Source of the DNA: JADZAI01 sp964390465 | GTDB lineage: Bacteria; Pseudomonadota; Alphaproteobacteria; Micropepsales; Micropepsaceae | Length of the DNA stretch: 64,000 bases | Assembly (NCBI GenBank): GCA_964390465.1 | Contig: CAYMIJ010000001.1 | Coordinates: forward strand, 348,306-412,305 | Reading direction: 5' to 3' | Shown here: one piece after another, positions 1 to 8,337 of the stretch | Position numbering within the stretch: position 1 is the stretch's first letter | How the letters are laid out: each line of letters begins with the position of its first letter | Notes under the pieces: generated by a model | Told to the model about the DNA's origin: nothing | What the model saw: the letters and a program-made list of their open reading frames with translations, nothing else | Databases searched by the model: none | Position numbers and translations under genes: made by a program

Positions 1-132
1 AGGGTAAACCTTGCAGATGGCTGGCAGGCCGCTGCAAAGGGCGCATAGCCGCACCACGCCGCCAAGGCTCGGCATTAACCCTGCCTGCAAGCAGAGAGTG
101 AATGAATCGTTAAGACGGTTATTCTGCGCCTT

Positions 133-1761
133 ATGAGCCGATTTCTCATTCTTGCTGTCCTTGTGCTGTCCGGCTGGTTGGCCGGGCCGAACGCGCGCGC
201 TGCCTTCAGGGACGATGCGCGGACGATTCTTGTGGTGTCAGACCGCGATACCGACGCACAGGTTACGTCGGCCTACCCGGTCCTGACCTATCTCGGCCTG
301 ATGACTGAACGCGCAGATGCCCGCGCTGCGCTGCCAGCTCTGGGCGGTCGCAGCGATATACGCGGCGTGTTGATCTGGCTTGATGATGGCGATGTGGCCG
401 ATCCTTCAGGCTTCACCAGCTGGGTTCAGTCTGCAGTGGCAAATGGGATTCCGGTTATTCTGATGGGCCATCTGCCAAAGGTTGAAAATACATTCGGCCT
501 CTTTGCGGCACTGGGCCTGATCCATGCACACGAAAACCGATCATACGGATATGATCTGTCCGTCGTTGAAACGGATGCGAGCCTGACCGGATTTCAACGC
601 CGCATCAAAGCGCCATTCCCCGTCGCTGACATCGTGCGGCCAATGGGTAATGCCGAAGCTCGGGCGGTGCTCGTCCTTCAGCGCCGATCGAATGTCGAAG
701 ATCGCACAGCGCCGCTGGTCATCACCAGCACGGGTGCTTTTGCGGGCGATGGCTACGCGCTCTGGCGATCAGCTGACGGCGTGCATCAGCGCTGGCTGAT
801 CGACCCCTATGCCTGGTTTCATGCAGCCTTCCGATTGGGGGCAATGCCGGTGGCTGATACCACCACCGTCAACGCGCGCCGCCGCTCTGCCATCGCTCTT
901 GCGCCTGCCGCGCGGAGCGATGCCGCGACAGCGCAGACGCTGGCCGAGGAATTGGCCAGCGCGGGTGTTGCAACAAGACTTTTCGGCGCGCCCACTTCAA
1001 ACACGGGGCAGGCCGCCACCTGGACCAGCCCGACCTGCCAGGACAATGCGGCGCACACGCCAGAAAGTTACACAGGCATGGTGACGCTGCTGGCGGCATC
1101 TGGCGCACCATATCGGACACATGCGTATGACCCGATCATCCATGTGTGTGCAGGCGATGTCGCCGCTGCCAAAGAGACTGCAAGGGCGCTTGCGGTCCAT
1201 GCATCCGGGGTGCCGCTTTCGTCCGTTGAGCCTGTGCTGGATGGCGAGACGGGCAATGTGAGCTTTGAACGTCTCGATGACGGCATTTGGCGCATCAAGA
1301 ACCGCGGTGAGGTGCAGACAGTGCGGTTCGACGATGCCGCTCACCTGCGTGTGGAGTGGGGTAAGACCGAAGGTGTCATGGGTGCGGCACGGGTAGGGGC
1401 TGCCCTTTATGTATCCCTTGACCCCGACGCGCCGGAGCCGGTTGTAGCCATCACCAACCTGCCGTGGGTCGTGCCGCCTTTTCCTGTACTGGTCGAAGCG
1501 CGCTGGCATGTCTCTGGGCTGAAGAGAACGGTCGAAACCGCCGATATGAATGTCAGTGGGAATGGGCCGGGCGACATGGTCTGGTCTGTTGAGCCGCATT
1601 CGAAATGGGAAATCAGGTTCACACCCTCAAATGGTGAAACATGGCGCTACAAGGCAACCGTCAGCGATGATGGCCTGTTGTCGTTCGCGCTCCCACCACT
1701 GGCAGGCAGTGGTGGAACAGTGCATCTTGAGCAGCAGGACCTTGCCGAGGTAGGGCCATGA
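133..1761 (+). CDS. Exported PelA-like protein without deacetylase motif
   Basis: The 542-residue product starts with a Sec signal peptide (hydrophobic core about residues 4-18, probable cleavage after ARA at 21-23), so it is exported. Residues 30-250 resemble the N-terminal half of PelA-type polysaccharide hydrolase/deacetylases: an opening TILVVSDRDTD and, at 221-250, WLIDPYAWF followed by MPVADTTTVNARR. In relatives this segment runs straight into the deacetylase metal motif HIDGD. Here that motif is absent; an Ala-rich stretch follows, then a beta-rich C-terminal half that I do not recognise. A structural or polysaccharide-binding envelope role is therefore only an inference. The stop overlaps the next start (ATGA), so the two are probably translated together. 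The upstream 132 bases hold no gene. Confidence 0.5.
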   Translation: MSRFLILAVLVLSGWLAGPNARAAFRDDARTILVVSDRDTDAQVTSAYPVLTYLGLMTERADARAALPALGGRSDIRGVLIWLDDGDVADPSGFTSWVQSAVANGIPVILMGHLPKVENTFGLFAALGLIHAHENRSYGYDLSVVETDASLTGFQRRIKAPFPVADIVRPMGNAEARAVLVLQRRSNVEDRTAPLVITSTGAFAGDGYALWRSADGVHQRWLIDPYAWFHAAFRLGAMPVADTTTVNARRRSAIALAPAARSDAATAQTLAEELASAGVATRLFGAPTSNTGQAATWTSPTCQDNAAHTPESYTGMVTLLAASGAPYRTHAYDPIIHVCAGDVAAAKETARALAVHASGVPLSSVEPVLDGETGNVSFERLDDGIWRIKNRGEVQTVRFDDAAHLRVEWGKTEGVMGAARVGAALYVSLDPDAPEPVVAITNLPWVVPPFPVLVEARWHVSGLKRTVETADMNVSGNGPGDMVWSVEPHSKWEIRFTPSNGETWRYKATVSDDGLLSFALPPLAGSGGTVHLEQQDLAEVGP

Positions 1762-2324
1762 GCGCCGCCTTACGGCTTCACACGGCACTGCCTCTGGCAG
1801 CCATGGCCCTTGTTGTGGCCGCTGTGGTCATTCTACGCCAGCCATCCCGCAACGCCTCCTCGGTAAGCGGAGAGGCAGCGACATATTCCGCACATGACAA
1901 TGACGACGAGGTTGCCGCGCTGGCCGCCGCAGAAAAGCTGGCCACCAACAATGCGCCAGACACCCTGCGGCAATTCATCCAGATGGCCGATCTTGTTCAG
2001 GACAATGACAAGCGCATTGATGGCCTGACCCGGCTCAAGGCAGATGGTGCGGCAGGCTATAGCGAATATCTTACACTCGTTGAGCTGCTGGCCGTGCAGG
2101 GTGATTTTGCCACGGCATTTGCCGTCATGCAGGATGCCAGCCAGCGTTTCCCGGAAGCAGCTGGCGACGATTTCATCACCTTCTATGCGGCTCTTGCCCT
2201 TGATGCCGGACAGGCCGACGCCGCCCTGCCCTTCGTGCGGCGGGTCTGGAATGAAACCAAAAGCGATACCGTGCTTGAGGCAATGAAAAGCCTGTCAGAC
2301 ACCGTGCGCGCGCGTGGCGCCTGA
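1758..2324 (+). CDS. Membrane-anchored TPR-like protein
   Basis: This 188-residue protein has an uncleaved-looking N-terminal membrane segment (about residues 9-26) and a C-terminal part made of amphipathic helices rich in Ala, Leu and Asp. Segments such as LTLVELLAVQGDFATAFAVMQDA and the following AALALDAGQADAALPFVRRV have the A/G and L spacing of degenerate tetratricopeptide repeats. It begins within the stop codon of the PelA-like gene (ATGA overlap), so it probably works with that exported protein as a membrane-tethered scaffold. Pel systems use TPR partners (PelB, PelE), but this is far smaller than PelB and I do not assign it to either. It ends 4 bases before the convergent glutamine synthetase-type gene. 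Confidence 0.45.
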   Translation: MSAALRLHTALPLAAMALVVAAVVILRQPSRNASSVSGEAATYSAHDNDDEVAALAAAEKLATNNAPDTLRQFIQMADLVQDNDKRIDGLTRLKADGAAGYSEYLTLVELLAVQGDFATAFAVMQDASQRFPEAAGDDFITFYAALALDAGQADAALPFVRRVWNETKSDTVLEAMKSLSDTVRARGA

Positions 2325-2328
2325 CACC

Positions 2329-3690
2329 TCAAAGATACCAGTCGTGCTCATGCGCCGGAATGCTGGAATGGAAGCGCTTGTATTCCACGCGCTTGGATTC
2401 AGCGTAGACATCGACATAACTGCCAAGAACCGAACGCAGCACCTTGCCGTTCTGCAATTCCTCTAATGACCAGATGGTTTCAAACGGCACGGTCGGGTCC
2501 TGAAAATCCGACGCATCGCCTTCATGCGGCGAACCAGGGTCGATCTTGTTCTCGATACCATGCTGGATGCCGATCAGAATCGCTGCGAGCACCAGATAGG
2601 GGTTGGCATCCGCGCCAGCCACACGGTGCTCGATACGGGTCGAGTCGGCATCACCGGCTGGAATACGCAGACCAGTCGAACGATTATTGATTCCCCAGCG
2701 CCGGTTCACGGGCACGAACAGGTTGGGTACGAAACGGCGGAAGGCGTTATAATTGGGTGAAAAGATCGCCATGCATTCATGCATGACGGCAGCCAGACCA
2801 CCCACGGAATGACGCAGCATGTCGGACAGACCATCCGGCGCAGCGAATACGTTCTTTCCATTCCGTGTCAGGCTGAGATGCACGTGCATGCCGCTGCCTG
2901 CGGTATGTGAATAGGGCTTGGCCATAAAGGTCGCCTTCATGCCCTGCTCTTTCGCGACGTGTTTGATCAGTGGTCGCAGCAATGCGGCATGATCGGCTGC
3001 CAGCACGGGATCATCGACATGGTGCAGATTGATCTCAAACTGGCCGGGGGCATATTCCGCCACGGCTGTGGTTGCAGGGATTTTCTGTCGCTCGCATTCA
3101 TCGGCGACAGCTGCCAGAAACGCATCGTAGCGGTCGAGGTCGTCGATCCCGTAAACAGAAATGGCCTTCTCGCGTACGCCCGTTGTCGGACAAAGCGGCG
3201 GCTGGATCATGCCCTGCACGGTGCGATCCTTGTCGACCAGAAAAAACTCGAGCTCCACCGCGACCACCGGCTGCAAGCCTGTGCGGGCGAACTGCTCCAT
3301 CACCTTGATCAGTACATTGCGCGGCTCCACTTCCAGGCGCTTGCCGCCACCCGGCGCCAGCATGGTCATCATCACCTGCGCGCGACGGTGCGGCGGCTTG
3401 CCAACAGTCACCAGCGTGCCGGGCACCGGATAGGAAGTGCTGTCAGGATCTCCATCCTCAGAGCCCAGCCCAAGTGGGTTGGTCATTTCGCCCAGCGCAT
3501 CCAGCATGAAGATGTCACCCGGCATCTGCATGCCCACTGTGAAGAGCTTGCGGGCATCAGATGCCGGCACACGCTTGCCGCGCAGCGCCCCGTTCATGTC
3601 GAGAAAGACGGCATCCACATAATCAATGTCGGGATGCTTTTTGATAAAGTCGTCGAACTCGGTTGGACGTGCGCTTGAAATATCCGGCAT
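2329..3690 (-). CDS. Glutamine synthetase-family enzyme, gamma-glutamylpolyamine synthetase-like
   Basis: The 453-residue product is a GlnA-fold ligase. The C-terminal catalytic domain carries the metal and glutamate-binding signatures: FEINLHHVDDP, TFMAKPY followed by GSGMHVHLSL, and the Arg-bearing stretch RRFVPN...NRR followed by ST-LRIPAGD. The length and the short N-terminal beta-grasp (YVDAVFLDMNGALRGKRVP) match the PuuA group, which joins glutamate to putrescine, rather than canonical GlnA (about 470 residues with a conserved adenylylation tyrosine loop). PuuA-type function is an inference supported by context: a polyamine-type solute-binding protein lies 930 bases away, and speD, speE and polyamine permeases within 11 kb. 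The start MPDISS gives a normal family N-terminus. It converges on the upstream membrane-protein gene. Confidence 0.72.
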   Translation of the reverse strand: MPDISSARPTEFDDFIKKHPDIDYVDAVFLDMNGALRGKRVPASDARKLFTVGMQMPGDIFMLDALGEMTNPLGLGSEDGDPDSTSYPVPGTLVTVGKPPHRRAQVMMTMLAPGGGKRLEVEPRNVLIKVMEQFARTGLQPVVAVELEFFLVDKDRTVQGMIQPPLCPTTGVREKAISVYGIDDLDRYDAFLAAVADECERQKIPATTAVAEYAPGQFEINLHHVDDPVLAADHAALLRPLIKHVAKEQGMKATFMAKPYSHTAGSGMHVHLSLTRNGKNVFAAPDGLSDMLRHSVGGLAAVMHECMAIFSPNYNAFRRFVPNLFVPVNRRWGINNRSTGLRIPAGDADSTRIEHRVAGADANPYLVLAAILIGIQHGIENKIDPGSPHEGDASDFQDPTVPFETIWSLEELQNGKVLRSVLGSYVDVYAESKRVEYKRFHSSIPAHEHDWYL

Positions 3691-3777
3691 GATGCCCTTC
3701 TGTTTGGGTCAACCACGATATGCCGTCATGAACGCCACGGCAACTCACCTGCCTGCACGGAATCATTTGTTGGTGCG

Positions 3778-4524
3778 ATGATGGACTGGATAACTCTAGC
3801 CTTGGCACTTGGCATGTTCGCAGGTGCAGCACTTTATGCCAGTGTCGGTCATGCAGGCGCATCGGCCTATATCGCGCTGATGGCGCTGGCGGGATTGCCG
3901 CAGCCGGTCATGCGTCCGACCGCTCTGGTTCTGAATATCATCGTGGCCAGCCTTGGCGCGACACGTTTCGCCCGTGCTGGACTTGTCGACCTGCGCACAC
4001 TCTGGCCGCTGCTGCTCGGCTCCATCCCGATGGCCATTCTAGGGGGATCGCTGACCCTGCCGGGCACTTATTACAAGCCTGTGGTCGGGTGCATTCTGCT
4101 CGTCGCGGCCCTGCGTCTGCTGTGGCCGGGACTGCAAAAACCCAATGGCAGAACGATATGTCCGATGCCTGTGTCAGCTGGGATCGCAAGCGGCGCTGGC
4201 ATCGGACTGCTGTCCGGCCTCACCGGAACGGGAGGCGGGATTTTTCTGTCGCCGCTGCTGCTGTTCTTCGGGTGGGCCGCACCGCGCCAGGCGTCAGGCA
4301 TCGCGGTGGTTTTCATCCTGTGCAATTCACTGGCCGGGCTGATGGGAAATATTGCTTCGGTGCAATCTCTGCCTGCCGATCTGCCCTGGTTTGCAGCCGC
4401 CGTTCTGCTGGGCGCCCTTGCTGGCACGCAGATGGGAATCAAAAATCTACCGCCAGACGCTATCCTGAAGGCACTCGGCATCGTGCTCATCATAGCCGGG
4501 ATGAAACTGCTGGGCGCTTACTGA
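3778..4524 (+). CDS. TauE/SafE-family membrane permease
   Basis: The 248-residue protein is almost entirely hydrophobic with about eight predicted transmembrane segments. It shows the duplicated TauE/SafE pattern: an N-terminal half with GHAGASAYIALMAL and RPTALVLNI, and a second half with GLLSGLTGTGGGIFLSPLLL, the hallmark glycine-rich repeat of the family. Members export sulfite, sulfoacetate or other small anions, or take up organosulfur compounds; the substrate cannot be read from sequence. The gene lies between the glutamine synthetase-like gene (divergent) and the solute-binding protein gene (same strand, 94 bases downstream), so it could share a transcript with the latter. No strong ribosome binding site precedes the ATG. 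Confidence 0.75.
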   Translation: MMDWITLALALGMFAGAALYASVGHAGASAYIALMALAGLPQPVMRPTALVLNIIVASLGATRFARAGLVDLRTLWPLLLGSIPMAILGGSLTLPGTYYKPVVGCILLVAALRLLWPGLQKPNGRTICPMPVSAGIASGAGIGLLSGLTGTGGGIFLSPLLLFFGWAAPRQASGIAVVFILCNSLAGLMGNIASVQSLPADLPWFAAAVLLGALAGTQMGIKNLPPDAILKALGIVLIIAGMKLLGAY

Positions 4525-4618
4525 GCCGCACTGCATTCATTGACCATACAGGCGATTTCAGGTCAGTTTGGCGTTTAGGGCGCGGTCAATCCCGCCGTGC
4601 CGAATATCGGAGGCCTTG

Positions 4619-5710
4619 ATGTCATCCATTCGTAGTTTGCTGTTTTCCGCCGCATCCGTTCTGGCCATTGGCACGGTCACGCTTGTTGGTACTCAGGGCA
4701 TGTTGCCCGCCGCACATGCCGACGAAAGCGAAATCACGCTCTTCACGTTCGAGAACATGGAGAAAGAGCCGATGCTGGCGGAGTATGTCGCCAAATACGG
4801 CAAAAACCCGAACACACAGATTTTCGCTGACGAGGATGAAGCCTTCGCCAAGATGCGGGCTGGCTACACGCCCGACGTGATCACGCCCTGCTCCTATGAG
4901 TTCGGTCGCTGGCAGGAATCCGGTCTGCTTCAGCCCATCGACGTCACCAAGCTGAAATACTGGCCTGTCATTGCCCCGACTCTGAAGAAGATTCCGGGCG
5001 CCATGGTCGACGACACCCACGCCTGGTTCGTGCCGCAATACTGGGCGCAGACTTCGGTGACCTACCGCAAGGATCTGGCGCCTGAATACGCCGAGAATGA
5101 AAGCTGGAAGATTCTGTTCGACCCGAAATATCAGGGCAAGCTCGCCGTGCTGGAAGGCGTCGACGACACAGTGACACTGGTCGCAAAGGCCATCGGCGTT
5201 GATCCCTACAACATGAACCCCGACCAGTGGAAACAGGTTCAGGACAAGCTTCGGGAAGTGGTTGCGCAGGCACAGGTTATCACGACCGACCAGTCCACCA
5301 TTGCACAGGGCCTTGCTTCGGGCAGCCTCGTCGCCGCCATCACCTGGTCTGACAGCTGGGCGACACTGAAGAACGACGGCGTCAATGTTGGCTTCATGGA
5401 ACCAAAGGATACGGGCCGCTTCACCTATGTCTGCGGCTTCGTGCTGCACAAGGATTCCAAGAATCTGGAAAAAGACTATGTGCTGATGGATTCTGGCCTC
5501 TCACTGCAAGCGGCGCGCTATCTCGTCACCAATTTCTCGAATGGCTCGGCCAATGCCGATGCCATGAACCAGCTGACAGATGACGAGCTGAAAAATGCCG
5601 GCCTGCCGCGCGATGTGGAAAAGTTCCTCTCGACCGGCACCTATCAGGTGCGCCTGCCGAACAAGGACGACATCATCAAGACCTGGCAGGAAATCCGCTC
5701 AGGCCTGTAA
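4619..5710 (+). CDS. Periplasmic polyamine-type ABC transporter solute-binding protein
   Basis: I place the start at the ATG at 4619, giving 363 residues, because GGAGG at 4609-4613 sits five bases upstream and the protein then opens with a signal peptide (hydrophobic core, cleavage near AHA-DES). The mature part starts with ITLFTFENM and contains the YTPDVITPCSYEFGRWQESGLL and WSDSWATLKNDGVNVGF segments of PotD/PotF-like binding proteins (type 2 periplasmic fold). These bind putrescine or spermidine and deliver it to an inner-membrane transporter. The matching permeases and ATPase lie at 11.2-14.0 kb rather than next door, so pairing is inferred. A strong bidirectional terminator follows directly. 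Confidence 0.75.
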   Translation: MSSIRSLLFSAASVLAIGTVTLVGTQGMLPAAHADESEITLFTFENMEKEPMLAEYVAKYGKNPNTQIFADEDEAFAKMRAGYTPDVITPCSYEFGRWQESGLLQPIDVTKLKYWPVIAPTLKKIPGAMVDDTHAWFVPQYWAQTSVTYRKDLAPEYAENESWKILFDPKYQGKLAVLEGVDDTVTLVAKAIGVDPYNMNPDQWKQVQDKLREVVAQAQVITTDQSTIAQGLASGSLVAAITWSDSWATLKNDGVNVGFMEPKDTGRFTYVCGFVLHKDSKNLEKDYVLMDSGLSLQAARYLVTNFSNGSANADAMNQLTDDELKNAGLPRDVEKFLSTGTYQVRLPNKDDIIKTWQEIRSGL

Positions 5711-5729
5711 GCGTCACATACTTTAATGC

Positions 5730-5761
5730 AAAAGGCCCCGGATCGCTCCGGGGCCTTTTCA
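5730..5761. terminator. Bidirectional intrinsic terminator
   Basis: A GC-rich inverted repeat (AAAAGGCCCCGGA facing TCCGGGGCCTTTT) with a 4-6 base loop lies 20 bases after the solute-binding protein stop. The stem ends in TTTT on both strands, so it can terminate that gene on the plus strand and the convergent sensor gene ending at 5777 on the minus strand. Confidence 0.85.
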
Positions 5762-5776
5762 TTTCGTCAGATGCGA

Positions 5777-6274
5777 TCAGTCTGGTGATCCGGCAGGTCC
5801 ATTTGGACCTTTCTCCCCGTCCCGCCCTGATTTTTTCATTCTGGCCCGCATTTTCTTGCGGTCATTGCTTGAAAGCTGCGCCGCCATCTCTGCCATCATG
5901 CTATCGCGCGCTTCATCCAGCTTTGTGCGTGCCGCCCGCAGATCAGCCAGAGTGGAGCTGAATGCCGCCTGATCGAACGGCTCAGCATCGAATGCCGCTT
6001 CAGCTTTCCGGCGCGCCGCCCTGAACGCTTCCGACAAGGGGCGCAGTTCACCCTGATGGGCTTCCCGCACAGCGCGAACTCTTGAGCGTGCTGGTTCTTC
6101 CAAAGTCCGCTCTGCCTGAGCTGTCATCAGGCCGCCAGTCATGATGTTCTGCCGCGCGATATGAATGCGCCAGGCCCCAGCCACCAGCAAAGCAATCAGC
6201 GCCACGTTGACGAACAACGAGACATAAAGAGGCCAACGGCGGCACACCGGCGGCATTGAAGCTTGGTCGGTCAC
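5777..6274 (-). CDS. Periplasmic metal-resistance/CpxP-type sensor-like protein
   Basis: The 165-residue protein has one N-terminal membrane anchor (about residues 15-35) and a long helical periplasmic domain of the Metal_resist/CpxP-Spy-CnrX type, with repeated heptad-like RAVREAHQGELRPLSEAF and ADLRAARTKLDEARDSMM segments. It ends in a charged, disordered tail. It is the last gene of a minus-strand trio: ECF sigma factor, anti-sigma-like membrane protein (its start overlaps that stop by 4 bases), then this protein. By analogy with CnrYXH it could be the periplasmic signal receiver that frees the sigma factor. Only two histidines are in the domain, so a CnrX-like metal site is not obvious. 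Confidence 0.65.
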   Translation of the reverse strand: MTDQASMPPVCRRWPLYVSLFVNVALIALLVAGAWRIHIARQNIMTGGLMTAQAERTLEEPARSRVRAVREAHQGELRPLSEAFRAARRKAEAAFDAEPFDQAAFSSTLADLRAARTKLDEARDSMMAEMAAQLSSNDRKKMRARMKKSGRDGEKGPNGPAGSPD

Positions 6275-6726
6275 AGCTTGATCTCCTCATCAGAATAGCT
6301 GCCTAAAATCAGATCCCCGGACACATCAACGGCTTCTTCAGACATGGCCACATCGGTGATAGCGGTGTGATCCAGCGCAGCAGCCTGAAGTCCGGCTCCC
6401 ATCATGATGGCTGTCACGGCACCCAGCGCAGGCGCCCAGAGGGGTGCACGCGGAAAAAGCTCGTTCCAGATGATCGCCACACGCGAAGGAGCCGGGGCTT
6501 TTGCAAGAATCCGTTCCACCAACGCTGCACTGGCTGCATGAAGCGGGGCCTGATCCAGAATGTGATCCAGCGCTTCAACCTCGCGCAGCAAGGCCGCCGC
6601 GCGCGTGTCCATGGCTGAAAAGGTCTGTGCCGCATGCCGTTCCTTGGCAGGCCAGCGCAGCGGGGCAGCGCCATAGGCGTCCAAAATCTGGCTAAATCGT
6701 TCGAGTGTCATGGCGCGTTCGCTCAT
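6271..6726 (-). CDS. Putative membrane anti-sigma factor
   Basis: This 151-residue protein has a cytoplasmic helical N-terminal region (about residues 1-90, including LERFSQILDAYGAAPLRWP), one likely membrane segment (WAPALGAVTAIMMGAGLQ, about residues 98-115), and a short acidic C-terminal tail. That architecture and its position 11 bases after an ECF sigma factor gene and overlapping the periplasmic sensor gene point to an anti-sigma factor that holds the sigma factor at the membrane. There is no HxxxCxxC zinc motif, so it is not a ZAS-type (RsrA/ChrR) anti-sigma. Sequence similarity to a named family was not evident to me; the call rests mainly on topology and neighbours. Confidence 0.6.
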   Translation of the reverse strand: MSERAMTLERFSQILDAYGAAPLRWPAKERHAAQTFSAMDTRAAALLREVEALDHILDQAPLHAASAALVERILAKAPAPSRVAIIWNELFPRAPLWAPALGAVTAIMMGAGLQAAALDHTAITDVAMSEEAVDVSGDLILGSYSDEEIKL

Positions 6727-6737
6727 TCATCAGTCCT

Positions 6738-7313
6738 TCAACGGGCCGCCGCCCGTGTTTCCGTCGCCTGAGTGTCCGCAAGCGGCCGCAGACGATCCTT
6801 CAGGGTACGGCGTCCGCGCGAGAGCAGTGATTCCAGCGCCTCGACAGACACATCCATGACCTGTGCTGCCTCGATATTGCCGAGGCCCTGATAGTGGCAC
6901 AGCGTGATGGCCGCGCGCTGGCGTTCCGGCAGTGCTGCAATAGCGGCCTCGACAGCACGGGCTGTTTCAGTCCGCTGCAGCAGGCTCTCGGCATCTGGGG
7001 ATGGATCAGGCGGATCGCCTGCATCGTCCAGCGGCTGAGGTTTCTTTTTCCGGAGCCTGTCATAACAGGCATTGATCGCCACGCGGTGCAGCCAGGTCTC
7101 AAACTTGGCGGCACCCGGCTGCCAGCGGCGGGCGTGAGTCCACACTTTCAGGAACACGTCCTGCGCCACATCATCGGCTTCGGCCTCATTGCCCAACATG
7201 CGTCGTGCAAGCGCCGTCATGCGGGGAAGATGGCGCGCGACAAGGCGGGCGGCGGCCTGACGGTCGCCACGGCCCGTGGCCTCAACGAGGCCGGCGTCGG
7301 GATCCTCCACCAT
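6738..7313 (-). CDS. ECF RNA polymerase sigma factor
   Basis: The product carries both conserved ECF domains: sigma-2 (ARRMLGNEAEADDVAQDVF, then WQPGAAKFETWLHRVAINACYDRLR) and sigma-4 (LPERQRAAITLCHYQGL, then EALESLLSRGRRTLKDRL). I start it at the ATG at 7313 (191 residues), where AAGGA lies just upstream. The frame stays open to 7535, but that 74-residue extension has no family counterpart and would read through a perfect 22-bp dyad, so I treat it as non-coding. The sigma factor heads a trio with an anti-sigma-like membrane protein and a periplasmic sensor-like protein, consistent with a trans-envelope stress or metal response. Its target promoter cannot be read from this window. Confidence 0.82.
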   Translation of the reverse strand: MVEDPDAGLVEATGRGDRQAAARLVARHLPRMTALARRMLGNEAEADDVAQDVFLKVWTHARRWQPGAAKFETWLHRVAINACYDRLRKKKPQPLDDAGDPPDPSPDAESLLQRTETARAVEAAIAALPERQRAAITLCHYQGLGNIEAAQVMDVSVEALESLLSRGRRTLKDRLRPLADTQATETRAAAR

Positions 7314-7501
7314 ACTTCCTTCGATCTGCGCGCCGCCGCTGCTTGAAGTCTGCGGCGCAACTACGCCCGATTCAACGACGGGCCCATGATATTCCGTCGC
7401 GCCATCTGGCGCATGCAGATCATGAGCTGACAGGAAAGCAGGAACGGGGGTCTGCGGCTTCAGCCACCAGCAGTCCGGCAAGGTCCCGACGCCGCCACGC
7501 T

Positions 7502-7532
7502 GCGCTACACCGGGTTTGAACCCGGTGTGCGC
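7502..7532. promoter_or_regulatory. Perfect dyad between speD and the ECF sigma gene
   Basis: ACACCGGGTT-TG-AACCCGGTGT (7507-7528) is a perfect 10-bp inverted repeat with a 2-base centre, flanked on both sides by GCGC. It lies 27 bases past the speD stop. No T-run follows on either strand, so it is either a factor-dependent terminator hairpin for speD or an operator in front of the sigma factor gene. Confidence 0.5.
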
Positions 7533-7559
7533 CAAGCTGTGACGATTGGAGAGAAGCGA

Positions 7560-8060
7560 TCAGGCTTCGGCGACGATGCCGCGCTTGATTTCTTCGACAA
7601 CCACACGTTCCGGCATGAATGCCGCCTTCAGAACCGGCACTGCCAGTTCAGGCTGCGCATCGCCGCACATGAAGACGTCGAACGCCGCAAAGCCTTTTTC
7701 CGGCCAGGTGTGGACCGAGATGTGGCTTTCGCTGAGCACTGCAACACCCGACACACCGCCATTGGGCGTGAAGACGTGTGTGTGAATGTGCAACAGCGTT
7801 GCGCCCGCCGCTTTGACGGCATCGTGGAACGCCTGCTGGATGCGCTTTTCGTCATCAAGGCCCGTGGCACCCCACAGGTCGATGGTCAGGTGGCGGCCCG
7901 CATAGGTGACGCCATCGCGCGTGATCCAGTAGTCTTTGGGTTGTTCTCCCTGTTCGGCATTATTCGCCGAAACAAGAACCGGGACGGTCCTCGCCGGGGT
8001 CTGTACGGAAACCGCCAGTGCCTCGTTGATCGCCGCCACCTTCTTTGCAAGACGGGCCAT
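7560..8060 (-). CDS. speD: S-adenosylmethionine decarboxylase proenzyme
   Basis: This pyruvoyl enzyme makes decarboxylated SAM, the aminopropyl donor for spermidine. I start at the ATG at 8060 (166 residues) because GGAGGG lies 5 bases upstream; an in-frame TTG at 8075 is less likely. The self-cleavage motif SESHISVHTWPE places the pyruvoyl-forming Ser at residue 112, with His117 and Cys132 at the same spacing (+5, +20) as the processing and catalytic His and Cys of the Thermotoga class 1B enzyme. The core starts at AGRHLTIDLWG, so there is an extra N-terminal region of about 53 residues. speE is divergent, 277 bases away, with a shared regulatory gap. Confidence 0.9.
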   Translation of the reverse strand: MARLAKKVAAINEALAVSVQTPARTVPVLVSANNAEQGEQPKDYWITRDGVTYAGRHLTIDLWGATGLDDEKRIQQAFHDAVKAAGATLLHIHTHVFTPNGGVSGVAVLSESHISVHTWPEKGFAAFDVFMCGDAQPELAVPVLKAAFMPERVVVEEIKRGIVAEA

Positions 8061-8095
8061 GGTGCCCTCCATCAAAAAAGCAGCGTTATCGACAA

Positions 8096-8118
8096 GTGGA
8101 GCGAAACTCGCGCTCCGG
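8096..8118. promoter_or_regulatory. Inverted repeat in the speD leader
   Basis: GGAGCG (8098-8103) and CGCTCC (8111-8116) form a 6-bp inverted repeat with a 7-base loop, 38 bases upstream of the speD start inside the 277-bp speD-speE divergent gap. It could fold in the speD leader RNA or act as an operator. The rest of the gap is AT-richer than the genes (TATAT near 8158 and 8255), as expected for two divergent promoters, but I cannot place them with confidence. Confidence 0.3.
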
Positions 8119-8337
8119 TGATTCCTCGTGGGCGAACCCCGTTTGGAGGAGGGGGCATATATGGTTTGCTTAACCCCTACGCAAGAACTTTTTTACCCTG
8201 AGGCGCAAAAACTTTCACGACAGTGGCGCGAAGGATTCACGAAGGGCCTGCCAGCATATATTCCTTAACGGTTTGTATTTGCTGCCATGCTGTGGCGCTC
8301 ATATAAGCCACGCGATCTCAGGCAGCGGAGACACGCG

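Noticed and set aside
7314..7535. 74-residue N-terminal extension of the ECF sigma factor
   Set aside because: It has no family counterpart, includes a perfect 22-bp dyad, and the ATG at 7313 with AAGGA upstream starts right at the conserved domain.
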